DNA from: Variovorax sp. PBL-H6
GTDB lineage: Bacteria > Pseudomonadota > Gammaproteobacteria > Burkholderiales > Burkholderiaceae_C
Assembly: GCF_901827155.1 (NCBI RefSeq)
Contig: NZ_LR594659.1
Span: 2,294,001 to 2,358,000, forward strand
Reading direction: 5' to 3'
DNA length: 64,000 nucleotides
Shown here piece after piece: positions 36,232 to 45,201 of this stretch (its first letter is position 1; every line of letters begins with the position of its first letter). The translations under genes were made by a program, and so were the position numbers. A model generated the notes under the pieces. It saw only the letters and a program-made list of their open reading frames with translations. It made no database searches and was not told the origin of the DNA.

Positions 36232-36296
36232 AAATCCGTGACACCTCGGGCTGAGCCGCAGTGGACGGCATCGCGCCCATTCAACAGGAGACAGAG

Positions 36297-37286
36297 ATGA
36301 CGACGACATGGCGATTCCTGGGAGCCGCGGCCATCGCGGCGATGTACACGCTGGCAGGCCCGGCCTCGACTGCATGGGCGCAGGATGCATCGGGCTACCC
36401 GGCCCGTCCCATCAAGATCATGCTCGGCTTCCCGCCGGGCGGCTCGACCGATTCGCCCATGCGCGTGCTGGCGGAGGACGTCTCGAAGATCCTCAGGCAG
36501 CCGGTCGTGATCGAGAACAAGCCGGGTGCGGCCGGACTGATGCCGGCCCAGCTGCTGCAAGGCGCGCAGCCCGACGGCTACACCGTGGGCGTGATCCCCG
36601 CCAACCTGTTCCGACTGCCCTACACCGGCACCATCAACTGGAACCCGGCCACGGACCTGCGCTACGTGATCGGCCTCACCTCCTTCGTCTACGGCATCGT
36701 GGTGCCGGCGTCGTCGCCGATCAAGACCATGGACGACTACGTCGCCTACGCGAAGACGCATCCCGGCGAGCTGACCTACGCCACGCCCGGCGCCTACCTC
36801 GCGCAGCACCTGGCCATGGAGCAGGTGGCGCGCATCAAGAACATCAAGCTGAGCCATGTGCCCTACAAGGGCACGTCGGAGTCGCTGAACGCGGTGGTGG
36901 GCGAGCACGTGATGTCCGCGGCCGAGACCTCGGGCTGGGGCCCCTATGTAGAGAGCGGCAAGCTGCGCCTGCTGGTCACCTTCGGCGAGAAGCGCATGAG
37001 CCGCTTCCCCGATGTGCCCACCTTGAAAGAAGCGGGCATCGACATCCCACCGCCATCCGCCGCCTGGGGACTCGCCGTACCGAAGAACACGCCCGCCGCC
37101 GTGGTGGGCAAGCTGCACGATGCCTTCAAGCAGGCGATGGAGCAGCCGGGCTTCCGCACCGCGCTGGCCCAGTACTACATGGAGCCGGTCTACATGAGTT
37201 CGGCGCGCTACCAGCAGTTCGCGGCCGAGTCGACGCAGCGCGAGAAGCAGCTGCTCGACGCGATCGGCTTCGTGCGCGAGAAATAG
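36297..37286 (+). CDS. Bug/TTT-family periplasmic solute-binding protein
   Basis: 329 residues. Signal peptide with cleavage near AWA-Q, then YPARPIKIMLGFPPGGSTDSPMRVLA, the hallmark start of tripartite tricarboxylate transporter binding proteins, and VIENKPGAAGL. No TctA/TctB membrane genes follow, which is usual for the many orphan Bug proteins of Burkholderiales. It probably captures the carboxylate handled by the upstream ligase group. ATG 36297 with AGGAG upstream. Stop is 6 bases from the convergent SDR stop. Confidence 0.92.
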   Translation: MTTTWRFLGAAAIAAMYTLAGPASTAWAQDASGYPARPIKIMLGFPPGGSTDSPMRVLAEDVSKILRQPVVIENKPGAAGLMPAQLLQGAQPDGYTVGVIPANLFRLPYTGTINWNPATDLRYVIGLTSFVYGIVVPASSPIKTMDDYVAYAKTHPGELTYATPGAYLAQHLAMEQVARIKNIKLSHVPYKGTSESLNAVVGEHVMSAAETSGWGPYVESGKLRLLVTFGEKRMSRFPDVPTLKEAGIDIPPPSAAWGLAVPKNTPAAVVGKLHDAFKQAMEQPGFRTALAQYYMEPVYMSSARYQQFAAESTQREKQLLDAIGFVREK

Positions 37287-37292
37287 GCGGGA

Positions 37293-37967
37293 TCAGGCCA
37301 CCCATCCACCCGCGACCGGCAAGGTCTGGCCGTACATGAAATCGCTTTCCCGCCCCGCGAGGAACAGCATGGCCTGGCCGCAATCACGCTGCGTTCCCAG
37401 TCGCCCCGCCGGGCACTCGGCAAGGCGCTCTCGAAACTCCTCCGTCTGCTGATACTGGGCCGAAAAATAGGTGGGGTTGTCGATGAAGGTCTGCGCGGTG
37501 GCGTTGACATGAACATCCGGCGCGACCTCCAAGGCCACGTTGCGCATGTATGCCAGCTGCGCGCCTCGGGCGGCGGCGTACATGGCGACGCCGCCGGGAC
37601 GGCCGCGCAGGGCATTGGCACTGCCGGCCACCACGATCTTGCCGCTGCGTCTTTCGATCATCTGGGGCAACACCGCGCGCACGAGGCGGTGCAATGGGTA
37701 GTACAGCGCCGCCATCATCCGCTGCATCTCATCGTCGCTGCCGTCGACGGCTGGCCCTGCCTTGAAGGGAACTGCAAGGTTCGCGATCAGCACGTCGACG
37801 TGCCCGGCTTCGCGCACCAGGGCATCGGCAGCGAGCGGTGGCGACAGGTCGCGCGTGTCGGCGATGACATGCGCTCCCGCTTCCCGGAAGACCTCGACGA
37901 TCCCTTCGCCGCAGCATTCGTCGGCCTGGGTGACCAGGACCCGTCGACCCTCCAGGCGTCCGTTCAT
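37293..37967 (-). CDS. SDR-family protein with degenerate motifs, last gene of the iolC-LacI operon
   Basis: 224 residues. SDR fold is recognisable from VDVLIANLAVPF and the segment SGKIVVAGSANALRG...MYAAARGAQLAYM. The glycine motif is TQADECCGEG instead of TGxxxGxG, and the catalytic Lys of YxxxK is Arg (YAAAR). The C-terminal DFMYGQTLPVAGGWVA matches the common SDR ending. Start ATG 37967 overlaps the preceding stop (ATGA). It belongs to a divergent subgroup; enzymatic role uncertain. Confidence 0.8.
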   Translation of the reverse strand: MNGRLEGRRVLVTQADECCGEGIVEVFREAGAHVIADTRDLSPPLAADALVREAGHVDVLIANLAVPFKAGPAVDGSDDEMQRMMAALYYPLHRLVRAVLPQMIERRSGKIVVAGSANALRGRPGGVAMYAAARGAQLAYMRNVALEVAPDVHVNATAQTFIDNPTYFSAQYQQTEEFRERLAECPAGRLGTQRDCGQAMLFLAGRESDFMYGQTLPVAGGWVA

Positions 37968-38698
37968 GAATGAATCGTTCCGCCGTCGACGTTGATGATC
38001 TGCCCGTTGACGTAACTCGATGCCGGACTGCACAGGAACTCGATGACGGTGGCGACTTCGCGAGGTTCGGCGAAGCGCCGGATCGGAATCTCGGACATCA
38101 GCTTGTCGGCCCGATCGGCAATCAATTGACGCGACATCGGCGTCAGGATGATGCCGGGTGCAACCGCATTGACGTGCACCGCCGGGGCAAATCGGCGCGT
38201 CATGGCCCGCACCATTCCGGCGATCGCGCCCTTGGCGGCCGAATAGGCAATGCGGTCAAGTCCGCCCCGGCGAAACGCCAGCGAGCAGGCGAAGACCACT
38301 CGCGTCGGCAGCTCCGCAGTTCCAGCGCAATGTGCATGGAACAGGCGCCCCAGCTGGTAGCCGTTGCGCACGTTGGCCGACATCGTCTCGTCGAACAGGG
38401 TCAGATCGGCCGTGTCCTCCGGGTCGGGCAACGAAATGCCTGCCAGATGGACCAGTGCGTAGGGAAGAGGGCCATCGGTCAGGGCCCGCATGCAGTCCTC
38501 CTGGTCCGCCAACCCGTTCGTCTGGACCTGCAGCTCTCCGGGTGCGCCCAGCGCTTGCGCCGCACGCTCCAGCGCGTCGGTCGAGCGGTCCACCAGACGG
38601 ACGCGCGCACCTGCTTCGAGGAAAACGCGCGCGCTCTCCACGCCGATGCCCCCGGCGCCGCCGGTGATGAGAATTGTCTTTTCGGAATAGAAGGTCAA
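37964..38698 (-). CDS. SDR-family oxidoreductase, TTG start
   Basis: 244 residues with complete classical motifs: ILITGGAGGIGVESA (cofactor), LVHLAGIS, catalytic Ser in FACSLAF and YSAAKGAIAGM (YxxxK), ending YVNGQIINVDGG. NAD preference is likely from the Asp in RLVDRS. The start is TTG at 38698, with GAGGA 6 bases upstream, and the TTG overlaps the previous stop as TTGA, a variant of the ATGA junctions elsewhere in this operon. No in-frame ATG lies near enough to give a complete Rossmann fold. Confidence 0.87.
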   Translation of the reverse strand: MTFYSEKTILITGGAGGIGVESARVFLEAGARVRLVDRSTDALERAAQALGAPGELQVQTNGLADQEDCMRALTDGPLPYALVHLAGISLPDPEDTADLTLFDETMSANVRNGYQLGRLFHAHCAGTAELPTRVVFACSLAFRRGGLDRIAYSAAKGAIAGMVRAMTRRFAPAVHVNAVAPGIILTPMSRQLIADRADKLMSEIPIRRFAEPREVATVIEFLCSPASSYVNGQIINVDGGTIHS

Positions 38699-39621
38699 GG
38701 CAGGTCCTCAAATCGATGGGGTGGTGCGGCTTGCTTGCGCTTGTCGAAGAAGTGAAGGATCTCGGCAGCGGCATGGTCGGGACGCTCGAAAGCCACGAAG
38801 TGGCCCGCGTTCTCGACGATGGCGACATCCACGTCGGAAAAATAGTCGCCCAGCCTGTCGACGAACTCGGGCAACAGCACAGGGTCGCTGGCACCCCAGC
38901 GCACACAGGTCGGGGTTTCAATGCGGGACAGGGAAGGCGGGCCTTCGCGCATCAGGCGCTCGCGGTAGGGCTGCATGGCCTTGTACCAGTTGAAGCTGCC
39001 CTGGAGATTGCCCGGGCGCAGGTAGGTGTCGACCCACGCTTCGAGGTCCTCGTCGAAGGCCCCGGGCGCATGCGACCAATGATCGAAGCAATGCTTGAGA
39101 TAGCGCCTGCAGGCGGCACGGTCGGCCGACAGCCACTCTGCGACCCAGGGCAGCTGATTGAAATACTGGTACCAGGACTCCCGGATGACGCGAGGGTCTG
39201 CCCATCTTTCCCCGATCCCGGGATAGGGGCAGTCGAAGAAGAACAGGCCGGACAAGCGGGCGGGCTCCCTGCGTGCGTAGCCCTGGGCGATGTTCGCGCC
39301 CGAGTCGTGGCTCACCAGGCCGACGCCTTCGAGTTCGAGGCCGTCGATCAAGCCTGCCAGATCGGCAATGTGCAGATCGAGCGAATAGCTTTCGGATGCT
39401 TCGCCTGCCGGCTTGTCGGACTCGCCGAAACCTCGGAGGTCGTAGGCAATGACGTCGTGGTTCCGTGCCAGCAGCGGGATGATCTTGCGCCAGGTCCGCC
39501 AGAACTCCGGCCAGCCGTGAATCAGCACGAGTGGTGTGCCTTGCCCGCAGCGTACGTAGTGCAATCGCACGCCATCGACATCGATGAAGCCTTCGGCGAG
39601 GCCGTCGATCTCGTGACTCAT
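38695..39621 (-). CDS. Alpha/beta hydrolase, epoxide hydrolase/haloacetate dehalogenase-like
   Basis: 308 residues. Oxyanion loop LVLIHGWPEFWRTW and the nucleophile elbow VSHDSGANIA with Asp at the catalytic position (GxDxG-like), then AYDLRGFGESDKP and the catalytic His in ENAGHFVAFERP. An Asp nucleophile and HGWPE are typical of epoxide hydrolases and haloacid/haloalkane dehalogenases rather than esterases. It would open an epoxide or displace a halide through an ester intermediate. ATG 39621, 5 bases after the ATPase stop; a GTG three codons upstream is an alternative. Confidence 0.87.
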   Translation of the reverse strand: MSHEIDGLAEGFIDVDGVRLHYVRCGQGTPLVLIHGWPEFWRTWRKIIPLLARNHDVIAYDLRGFGESDKPAGEASESYSLDLHIADLAGLIDGLELEGVGLVSHDSGANIAQGYARREPARLSGLFFFDCPYPGIGERWADPRVIRESWYQYFNQLPWVAEWLSADRAACRRYLKHCFDHWSHAPGAFDEDLEAWVDTYLRPGNLQGSFNWYKAMQPYRERLMREGPPSLSRIETPTCVRWGASDPVLLPEFVDRLGDYFSDVDVAIVENAGHFVAFERPDHAAAEILHFFDKRKQAAPPHRFEDLP

Positions 39622-39626
39622 GGGCG

Positions 39627-40436
39627 TCACGCCATCTCGCTGGCGATGGTCTGGAAGTCCTGCTCGCGCAACATCTTCCAGACCCGGCCCCTGATCTCGA
39701 CGAAGCTGGGCAGGTCCATCACGTCCTCGATGCGCTCGTGCGCCGACCATCGCTCCGCCTGGCGGATCTTGGCCACGTCGATGTCAGCCACGATCTCGCC
39801 GCCATTGCGGCTCATCACCACAACCCGATCGGCCAGGTACACCGCCTCCTCGACCGCATGGGTGATGAACATGACCGTGCGTGGCGCGATGGCGCAAAGG
39901 CGCAGGAGCTCTTCCTGCATGACCGTGCGCGTCTGTGCGTCGAGGGCGCCGAAGGGCTCGTCCATCAGCAGGACGTCGGGTTCGAGGGCATAGGCGCGGG
40001 CGATCGCGACCCGCTGCTGCATGCCGCCCGACAGCTGGTGGGGGTAGGCATCTTCCCTTCCTTGCAGGCCCATGAGCTGCAGGAAATGGCGTACGCGCTC
40101 CTGCCGCTCGGCTTCGGGCATGCCCTTGCAGCGCAGGCCGAAGGCGATGTTCTCCGCCACGGTCTTCCACGGGAAAAGGGCGAACTGCTGAAACACCACG
40201 GCGCGGTCCGGGCCAGGACCCTCGACGTTCTTTCCGCCGACGTGCACCTGGCCGGACGTGGGTGCGTCCAGGCCGGCAGCAAGCCGCAGCAGCGTGGTCT
40301 TGCCGCAGCCCGACGGCCCGACGACCGCCACGAACTCGCGGTCACGCACATGCAGGTCGATGTCGCTCAGAACTGCGGTGGCGGCGCCGGCACGCGTGAA
40401 CACGCGTTCGACTCGTTGAAACTGGATATCGCTCAT
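39627..40436 (-). CDS. NitT/TauT-type ABC transporter ATPase
   Basis: 269 residues. Walker A VVGPSGCGKTTLLRLAAGL, VVFQQFALFPWKTVAENI (Q-loop with the TauB/SsuB-like FPW), signature LSGGMQQRVAIARAYA, Walker B VLLMDEPFGALD, switch FITHAVEEAVYLADRV. It energises the two permeases encoded upstream. Start ATG 40436 with GAGG before it. It is unusual that the regulator and epimerase genes separate it from the rest of the transporter. Confidence 0.92.
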   Translation of the reverse strand: MSDIQFQRVERVFTRAGAATAVLSDIDLHVRDREFVAVVGPSGCGKTTLLRLAAGLDAPTSGQVHVGGKNVEGPGPDRAVVFQQFALFPWKTVAENIAFGLRCKGMPEAERQERVRHFLQLMGLQGREDAYPHQLSGGMQQRVAIARAYALEPDVLLMDEPFGALDAQTRTVMQEELLRLCAIAPRTVMFITHAVEEAVYLADRVVVMSRNGGEIVADIDVAKIRQAERWSAHERIEDVMDLPSFVEIRGRVWKMLREQDFQTIASEMA

Positions 40437-40458
40437 GACAATCCTCATGCCTGGTGGT

Positions 40459-41481
40459 TCAGGCGCTGTCTCGGGGCACGATCTCGAAGCCGACATCGTG
40501 CACGGGGTTTTCAATCGTCTCGCCGCGCAGGCGGCGCAAGGCCAGCTCGCCGGCCTTGCGGCCGATCTCGCGCTGACGGACGTTGACGGTCGTCAACTGC
40601 GGACGGATCGCCCGGCCGAGGGGCGTGTCGTCGAAGCCGGCAATGGCCACGTCCTGCGGAACGCGAATGCCGAGCTGCGCGGCTTCGAGCACGAAGCCGG
40701 CGGCGATCATGTCGCTGGCGATGAAGATGGCTTGCGGACGCTTCTTGCCCGGCGGCATCGCCTGAAATTCGCGGGCCAGCTCCGCGCCGCTCTCCAGCTC
40801 CATGGGCGCCGATCCGATCCAGTCCTCGGTCGCCGGCAGGTTGGCCTCGGCGAGTGCCTGCCGGAATCCCTCCTCACGGGCACGCGTACGCTCGTTGTCG
40901 GTCTGGGTGCCGCCGCGGTACGCCAGCCGGGTGTGACCCTTGGCGATCAGGTATCGCGTCATCTCGAGGGCCGCCTTGAAATTGGAGAATCCAACCGCGA
41001 CATCCATCGGTTCGGGTCCTACGTTCCATGTCTCCACGACGGGCATGCCCGCCTTCCGCAGCATGGTGCGCGTGGCACGGGTGTGGCTGAAGCCGGTAAG
41101 GACGACGGCGTCGGGGCGGTAGCCGAGCAGCCCGCGCAGCAGTTCCTCCTCGCGCTGCGCGTCGTATCCGCTGTGCGCAATGATCAGCGAGAAGCCAGCG
41201 CTGTTCAGCACGTCATTGATGCCGTGGACGGTCTCGGCAAAGACCGAGTTCGCGATGTTGGGCAGTATCAGTGCGACCAGCTTGCTTCCCCGCCTGGAGA
41301 GCGCGCGGGCGGTGAAGTCGGGCACGTAGCCGAGCTCGGAGACGGCCCGCAGCACGGCTTCGCGAGTCTCCGTCGTCACGGAGCCATGGTTGGCCAGCAC
41401 CCGCGAAACGGTGATCGGCGAGACGCCGGCATGCAGGCCGACGTCACGCATCGTCAGCGAAGATCGCTTGGGCAGTTTCAT
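40459..41481 (-). CDS. LacI-family transcriptional regulator
   Basis: 340 residues. The N-terminal helix-turn-helix and hinge are classical (LTMRDVGLHAGVSPITVSRVL then RALSRRGSKLVALILPNI), and the periplasmic-binding-protein-like effector domain ends with AIAGFDDTPLGRAIRPQLTTV. It lies inside the operon, coupled to the epimerase gene by ATGA. Its likely operator is the perfect palindrome 21-34 bases before the first gene (47935-47948), which has the central CG that LacI proteins favour. The effector is probably the imported compound or a phosphorylated intermediate. Confidence 0.93.
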   Translation of the reverse strand: MKLPKRSSLTMRDVGLHAGVSPITVSRVLANHGSVTTETREAVLRAVSELGYVPDFTARALSRRGSKLVALILPNIANSVFAETVHGINDVLNSAGFSLIIAHSGYDAQREEELLRGLLGYRPDAVVLTGFSHTRATRTMLRKAGMPVVETWNVGPEPMDVAVGFSNFKAALEMTRYLIAKGHTRLAYRGGTQTDNERTRAREEGFRQALAEANLPATEDWIGSAPMELESGAELAREFQAMPPGKKRPQAIFIASDMIAAGFVLEAAQLGIRVPQDVAIAGFDDTPLGRAIRPQLTTVNVRQREIGRKAGELALRRLRGETIENPVHDVGFEIVPRDSA

Positions 41482-42335
41482 CGGGCGTACCCGCTGCGGA
41501 TGACCTGCATGAAGTTGGATGCGACGGCGCTGCTGTCGGCAAAGCGCTCTTCCCAGACCGCCAAGGCGTCGGCGTGGTCGGGCGCGAGCAGCTGTCGCGA
41601 GAACGCCTCGACGCCGACGATGCCGCGATAGCCGAGTTTCGCGGCCTCCCGCACCAGGCGGGTGAGATCGAGCGATCCTTCGAATGCATCGCCGCGATGG
41701 CTCTGGTCGAGTTCGAGGTAAGCCAGCCGCGGCAAGGCAGCCTCGATGGCGGCGACCGGATCGGATTCGTCGATGCTCATATGGAAGGTATCGAGGTGCA
41801 GGTAGACGTTGTCGTGTGCAACGGCCTCGAGGAAGGCCAGCGCGCGGCGCGTGTTGTACAGCAACGGCGTCTCGTAGCGATTGACGACTTCCAGCGCCAG
41901 GCGCACGCCCGACCTTGCGGCATGCTCGGCAAGGTGGTGCATCGATTCGGCTGCCCGCGCGAAGGCGTCGCCGGACAAGGGCCGCATGGCCTTGTGAATG
42001 GGGCCGTAGAGGACGCCGCCGATCTGGCTGGAGCCCATGTCGCGTGCCAGGGCGATGGCCTGGCAGAGATGCTCGATGCCCTGCGCGCGCACGGCAGGGT
42101 CCGCGTCGCCGATGTCCTTGTCCGGCGAAAGTCCACAGGTGTTGAGCGGTGCAAGGCCTTCGGTCTCGAACAGTCGCGCGAGCGCCTGCGGCTCGATGTC
42201 CTCGAAGCGCCGCAAGGGCACGACCACGTGGTCGTAGCCGATGGCAGCGGCTTGTGCCAGCGTGGGTGTCAGACCGGCCGGGCTCCAGTCAGGACCCCAC
42301 ACCGCTGCATGGATGGCCGTTCGCACTGCGGTCAT
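41478..42335 (-). CDS. Sugar-phosphate isomerase/epimerase (AP endonuclease 2-like TIM barrel)
   Basis: 285 residues, xylose-isomerase-like TIM barrel. Metal/catalytic blocks: LALEVVNRYETPLLYN (Glu), NVYLHLDTFHMSIDE (Asp-His), YLELDQSHRGD (His) and GVEAFSR (Glu). This is the pattern of tagatose/psicose 3-epimerase and of IolE/IolI. With an IolC-type kinase at the operon head, an inosose- or ketose-processing step is reasonable, but the exact reaction is open. Both ends overlap neighbours as ATGA. Confidence 0.88.
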   Translation of the reverse strand: MTAVRTAIHAAVWGPDWSPAGLTPTLAQAAAIGYDHVVVPLRRFEDIEPQALARLFETEGLAPLNTCGLSPDKDIGDADPAVRAQGIEHLCQAIALARDMGSSQIGGVLYGPIHKAMRPLSGDAFARAAESMHHLAEHAARSGVRLALEVVNRYETPLLYNTRRALAFLEAVAHDNVYLHLDTFHMSIDESDPVAAIEAALPRLAYLELDQSHRGDAFEGSLDLTRLVREAAKLGYRGIVGVEAFSRQLLAPDHADALAVWEERFADSSAVASNFMQVIRSGYAR

Positions 42336-43225
42336 GTCGCCCCTGCCGGGTCTGCGAAGAAGCGGGCCTGAATATGCCGGAGCGCTTCCACCGGCAATGC
42401 TTCGCCGATGGCTTCTCCCGGGTCGCCGCGCATGGTGTAGCCGCCATCGACAGGCAACAAGGTGCCCGTGATGAACCCAGAGGCCGGCAAGGCGAAGAAG
42501 GCGATGGCATGGCCGATCTCTTCCGGCAAGCCCCAGCGGCCCGCCGGAGCGCGGTCGGCGTAGGGCGCGTAGTCGAGCATTCCGGCATCCAGCCGCGCCT
42601 GGAGCGTTTCGGTCAGGATGTACCCGGGCGCTACTGCATTGACCGTGATCCCCCGCCGCGCGACTTCCACCGCCAGGGACTTGGTGAAGCCGTTGATGGC
42701 GTGCTTGGCGATGGCGTAGCCACTGCGAAATGGCAGGCCGAGCACGCCAAGCACCGAGGAGATGTTGATGATGCGTCCGAAGCCTCTGCCGGCCATGGCG
42801 GGTATCACGGCCTGGCTACACAGGTAGGTACCCCGTACGTGCACGTCGAACATGGCCTGCACATCGTCGATGGGCATGTCCGCGACCCCCGCCAGGCGAG
42901 GCGTCATGATGCCCGCCGCGTTGACGAGCACGTCGATGTGCCCCAGGTCCGCCTCGCATCGGGCGATGGCTGTACGCACGGCCTCGGCGTCGACGACGTT
43001 CGCACCTGCCCATGTCGTGCGGACGCCGAACCGGCGTTGCAGCGCAAGCGCCGCGCGTTCCGCCGATCCGTGATCGAGGTCCACGATCGCAATGTCCGCT
43101 CCGCGGCGCGCGCATTGCGCCGCCGTCGCGAAACCGATGCCCTGTCCGGCGCCGGTCACCAGTGCAACGAGCCCGACGAGGCTGTCGATGCCACCCTGCG
43201 GAGCGCCGATGGAAGATGGACTCAT
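42332..43225 (-). CDS. SDR-family oxidoreductase
   Basis: 297 residues with intact motifs: LVTGAGQGIGFATAAQCA, AIVDLDH (Asp, NAD preference), DVLVNAAGIM, Ser in IINISSVLG, YAIAKHAINGF (YxxxK), ending FITGTLLPVDGGYTM. A tail of about 35 residues follows the normal SDR end. ATGA overlaps with the binding-protein gene before it and the epimerase after it. Probably oxidises a hydroxyl of the imported substrate. Confidence 0.9.
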   Translation of the reverse strand: MSPSSIGAPQGGIDSLVGLVALVTGAGQGIGFATAAQCARRGADIAIVDLDHGSAERAALALQRRFGVRTTWAGANVVDAEAVRTAIARCEADLGHIDVLVNAAGIMTPRLAGVADMPIDDVQAMFDVHVRGTYLCSQAVIPAMAGRGFGRIINISSVLGVLGLPFRSGYAIAKHAINGFTKSLAVEVARRGITVNAVAPGYILTETLQARLDAGMLDYAPYADRAPAGRWGLPEEIGHAIAFFALPASGFITGTLLPVDGGYTMRGDPGEAIGEALPVEALRHIQARFFADPAGAT

Positions 43226-44298
43226 AGTGCGCCTGGCTTTCCCTCGGCAAAGGCCTTGAGCTTCGGGTGGCTGTTGATGTAGTTCAGCACGGTAGGATTG
43301 ATATAGGCCTTGGCGTCCAGCACGTCGGGAATGGTGCCGGCACCCTTGAAGAACTGCGCCAGCCGAGTGCTCTCCTGGTCGAGCTTGCCCGGTCCGGCGG
43401 AGCGGTCGAACCACTTGAGTTGCTCGTCGAGGCTCCAGTAGCTGCGCGTCTCGATTTCGCCGGTCATCTCCTCGGGCGAGAGGCTCACGCCGCCCTTGTC
43501 ATAGAACTTCTTCATTGATGCGAGCGTTGCCGCGCGGTCGGCGCGCATGACGTTCATCCCGCGCAGGAACATGGCCGCGAAGCGCGCAACCGTATCGAGG
43601 TTCTCCGTGAGGTATTCGGGGCGCACCACCATATTGCCGGTCACCAGCACGCCTGCGCTCTGCCCGTCGCAAAGGAGCTTGCCGCCGGTCTTTTCGATGC
43701 GGGCGAAGTGCGGATACCAGACGGCGCCCACCGGAATGTCGCTGCCCTTGAAGGCGTCGACGATGGCGCCGGGAGCAATGTTGACCGCCTTCACATCCCC
43801 TGGCTTGAGCCCCAGCTTGGCGAAGCAGGCCTGCGCCGCATAGTCCGAGGTGGAGTTGGCAGGCACGAGGTACTGCTTCCCCTTGAGAGCCTTGACAGGG
43901 TCGCTCTTGATCGCACTGTAGTCGGTCGCCCGGGCCACCACGCCGTTGGCCCGTGAATCATCGATCAGGATGAGCACGGTCTGCAGATTGAAGCGCGAAG
44001 CGCCCAGCAATGCCGGCGGGCCCCCCATCAGGCCGATGTCCCATGTCTTGGACGGCACTGCCGCCACCTGCTGGGCACCGGCCACGAACGAAGTCATGTT
44101 GCCCGGCTTGAGGCCCGCTTCAGCCCACCAGCCGTTGTCGTCGGCGAGCTGCAGCGGGACACCATGGATGGTGACCTGGTAGCTGACGTTGACGGGAGTC
44201 GGCTCGGCCGCGAGCGAAGGACCGGCCAAGGCACTCATGGCGAGAGCGGCCAACGCCAGGCGGCGGGTGAGGTGATGAGGTTGAAGCTTGAATGTCAT
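43222..44298 (-). CDS. NitT/TauT-type ABC transporter substrate-binding protein
   Basis: 358 residues. Signal peptide with twin Arg (HHLTRRLALAALAMSALAGPSLAA), possibly Tat but more likely Sec. The mature part follows the SsuA/TauA/NrtA-like fold: VNVSYQVTIHGVPLQLADDNGWWAEAGL, then WDIGLMGGPPALLG and VPANSTSDYAAQACFAKLGL. Members bind taurine, sulfonates, nitrate or pyrimidine precursors; the ligand here is unknown. It lies 51 bases after the second permease gene. Confidence 0.9.
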   Translation of the reverse strand: MTFKLQPHHLTRRLALAALAMSALAGPSLAAEPTPVNVSYQVTIHGVPLQLADDNGWWAEAGLKPGNMTSFVAGAQQVAAVPSKTWDIGLMGGPPALLGASRFNLQTVLILIDDSRANGVVARATDYSAIKSDPVKALKGKQYLVPANSTSDYAAQACFAKLGLKPGDVKAVNIAPGAIVDAFKGSDIPVGAVWYPHFARIEKTGGKLLCDGQSAGVLVTGNMVVRPEYLTENLDTVARFAAMFLRGMNVMRADRAATLASMKKFYDKGGVSLSPEEMTGEIETRSYWSLDEQLKWFDRSAGPGKLDQESTRLAQFFKGAGTIPDVLDAKAYINPTVLNYINSHPKLKAFAEGKPGAL

Positions 44299-44349
44299 TT
44301 GTGTCTCCTTGCGAACTTGGAAAGGGATCGCCGACAGCTGCCGGCGCGA

Positions 44350-45201
44350 TCACGAAACGGTCGAGCCGAGCCGCCGCTGCACGTACCGCTCCAGGTGCCG
44401 GAACAGCACCTCGAGCAGCAAACCGACCAGGCCGATGGCGAGCATGCCGACCAGGACGATGACGATGGTGCGGTTCATCTGCCCGCGAACCATGAGGTAG
44501 GCCACGCCGGAGGTGGCCACGATCAATTCGGCGCCAACGAGCGACTGCCAGGCGTTGCCAGCCGCCACGCGCAGCGCAGCGACCATGGACGGGACTGCGC
44601 TCGGCACCACCACCTCCAGGAGGATGCGCAGGTGACTCGCTCCCAGCATGCGCGCCGCCTCCTGCAGGCGCGGGTCCACCATGCGCGCGCCGCCGTAGGC
44701 ACCGATGACGCATGCGGGGAAGGCGCCCGAGAAGATGATGAGCACCGGTCCCCCGAAGCCGGTGCCGAACCACAGTACGGCAAACGGCACCCAGGCGATG
44801 GGCGCGATGAAGCGCAGAAGATTGAAGATGGGCTGGATCACCGTTTCGAGCCAGCGGTTCCACCCCATCGCCAGGCCCAGCGGAATGCCCACGATCGCCG
44901 CCAGGCCGAAGCCTGCGCCGAACCGGCGCAGGCTCGCAAGCAGGTGCGCCTGGAGGGTCGAGCCCGCAAACGGCTGGTGCAGCATGTCGATGAATGCCGC
45001 GACGACAGCGACGGGCGTGGCCAGCGTGCTTCGCTCATCGACCTGCATCGCCACCACCTGCCAGGCCGCGAGAAAGGCCGCGATGCCCAGGGCCCCGATC
45101 CAGCGGCGCGGCGGCACGTCGGCCGCGATCAGCACGTTCGCGCGCTGGCGACGCGCCGGCGGCGAGACCGATGCGGGACCCGGGCGCCGGGCGCGCGCCA
45201 T
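44350..45201 (-). CDS. NitT/TauT-type ABC transporter permease
   Basis: 283 residues, about six membrane helices, with the EAA loop QEAARMLGASHLRILLEVVVPSAVPSMVAALR. The start is ATG 45201, sharing its A with the preceding TGA (TGATG) and preceded by GGAGGAA inside the upstream gene; the two in-frame ATGs further up lie before this ribosome site and are rejected. Partner of the next permease. Confidence 0.9.
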   Translation of the reverse strand: MARARRPGPASVSPPARRQRANVLIAADVPPRRWIGALGIAAFLAAWQVVAMQVDERSTLATPVAVVAAFIDMLHQPFAGSTLQAHLLASLRRFGAGFGLAAIVGIPLGLAMGWNRWLETVIQPIFNLLRFIAPIAWVPFAVLWFGTGFGGPVLIIFSGAFPACVIGAYGGARMVDPRLQEAARMLGASHLRILLEVVVPSAVPSMVAALRVAAGNAWQSLVGAELIVATSGVAYLMVRGQMNRTIVIVLVGMLAIGLVGLLLEVLFRHLERYVQRRLGSTVS

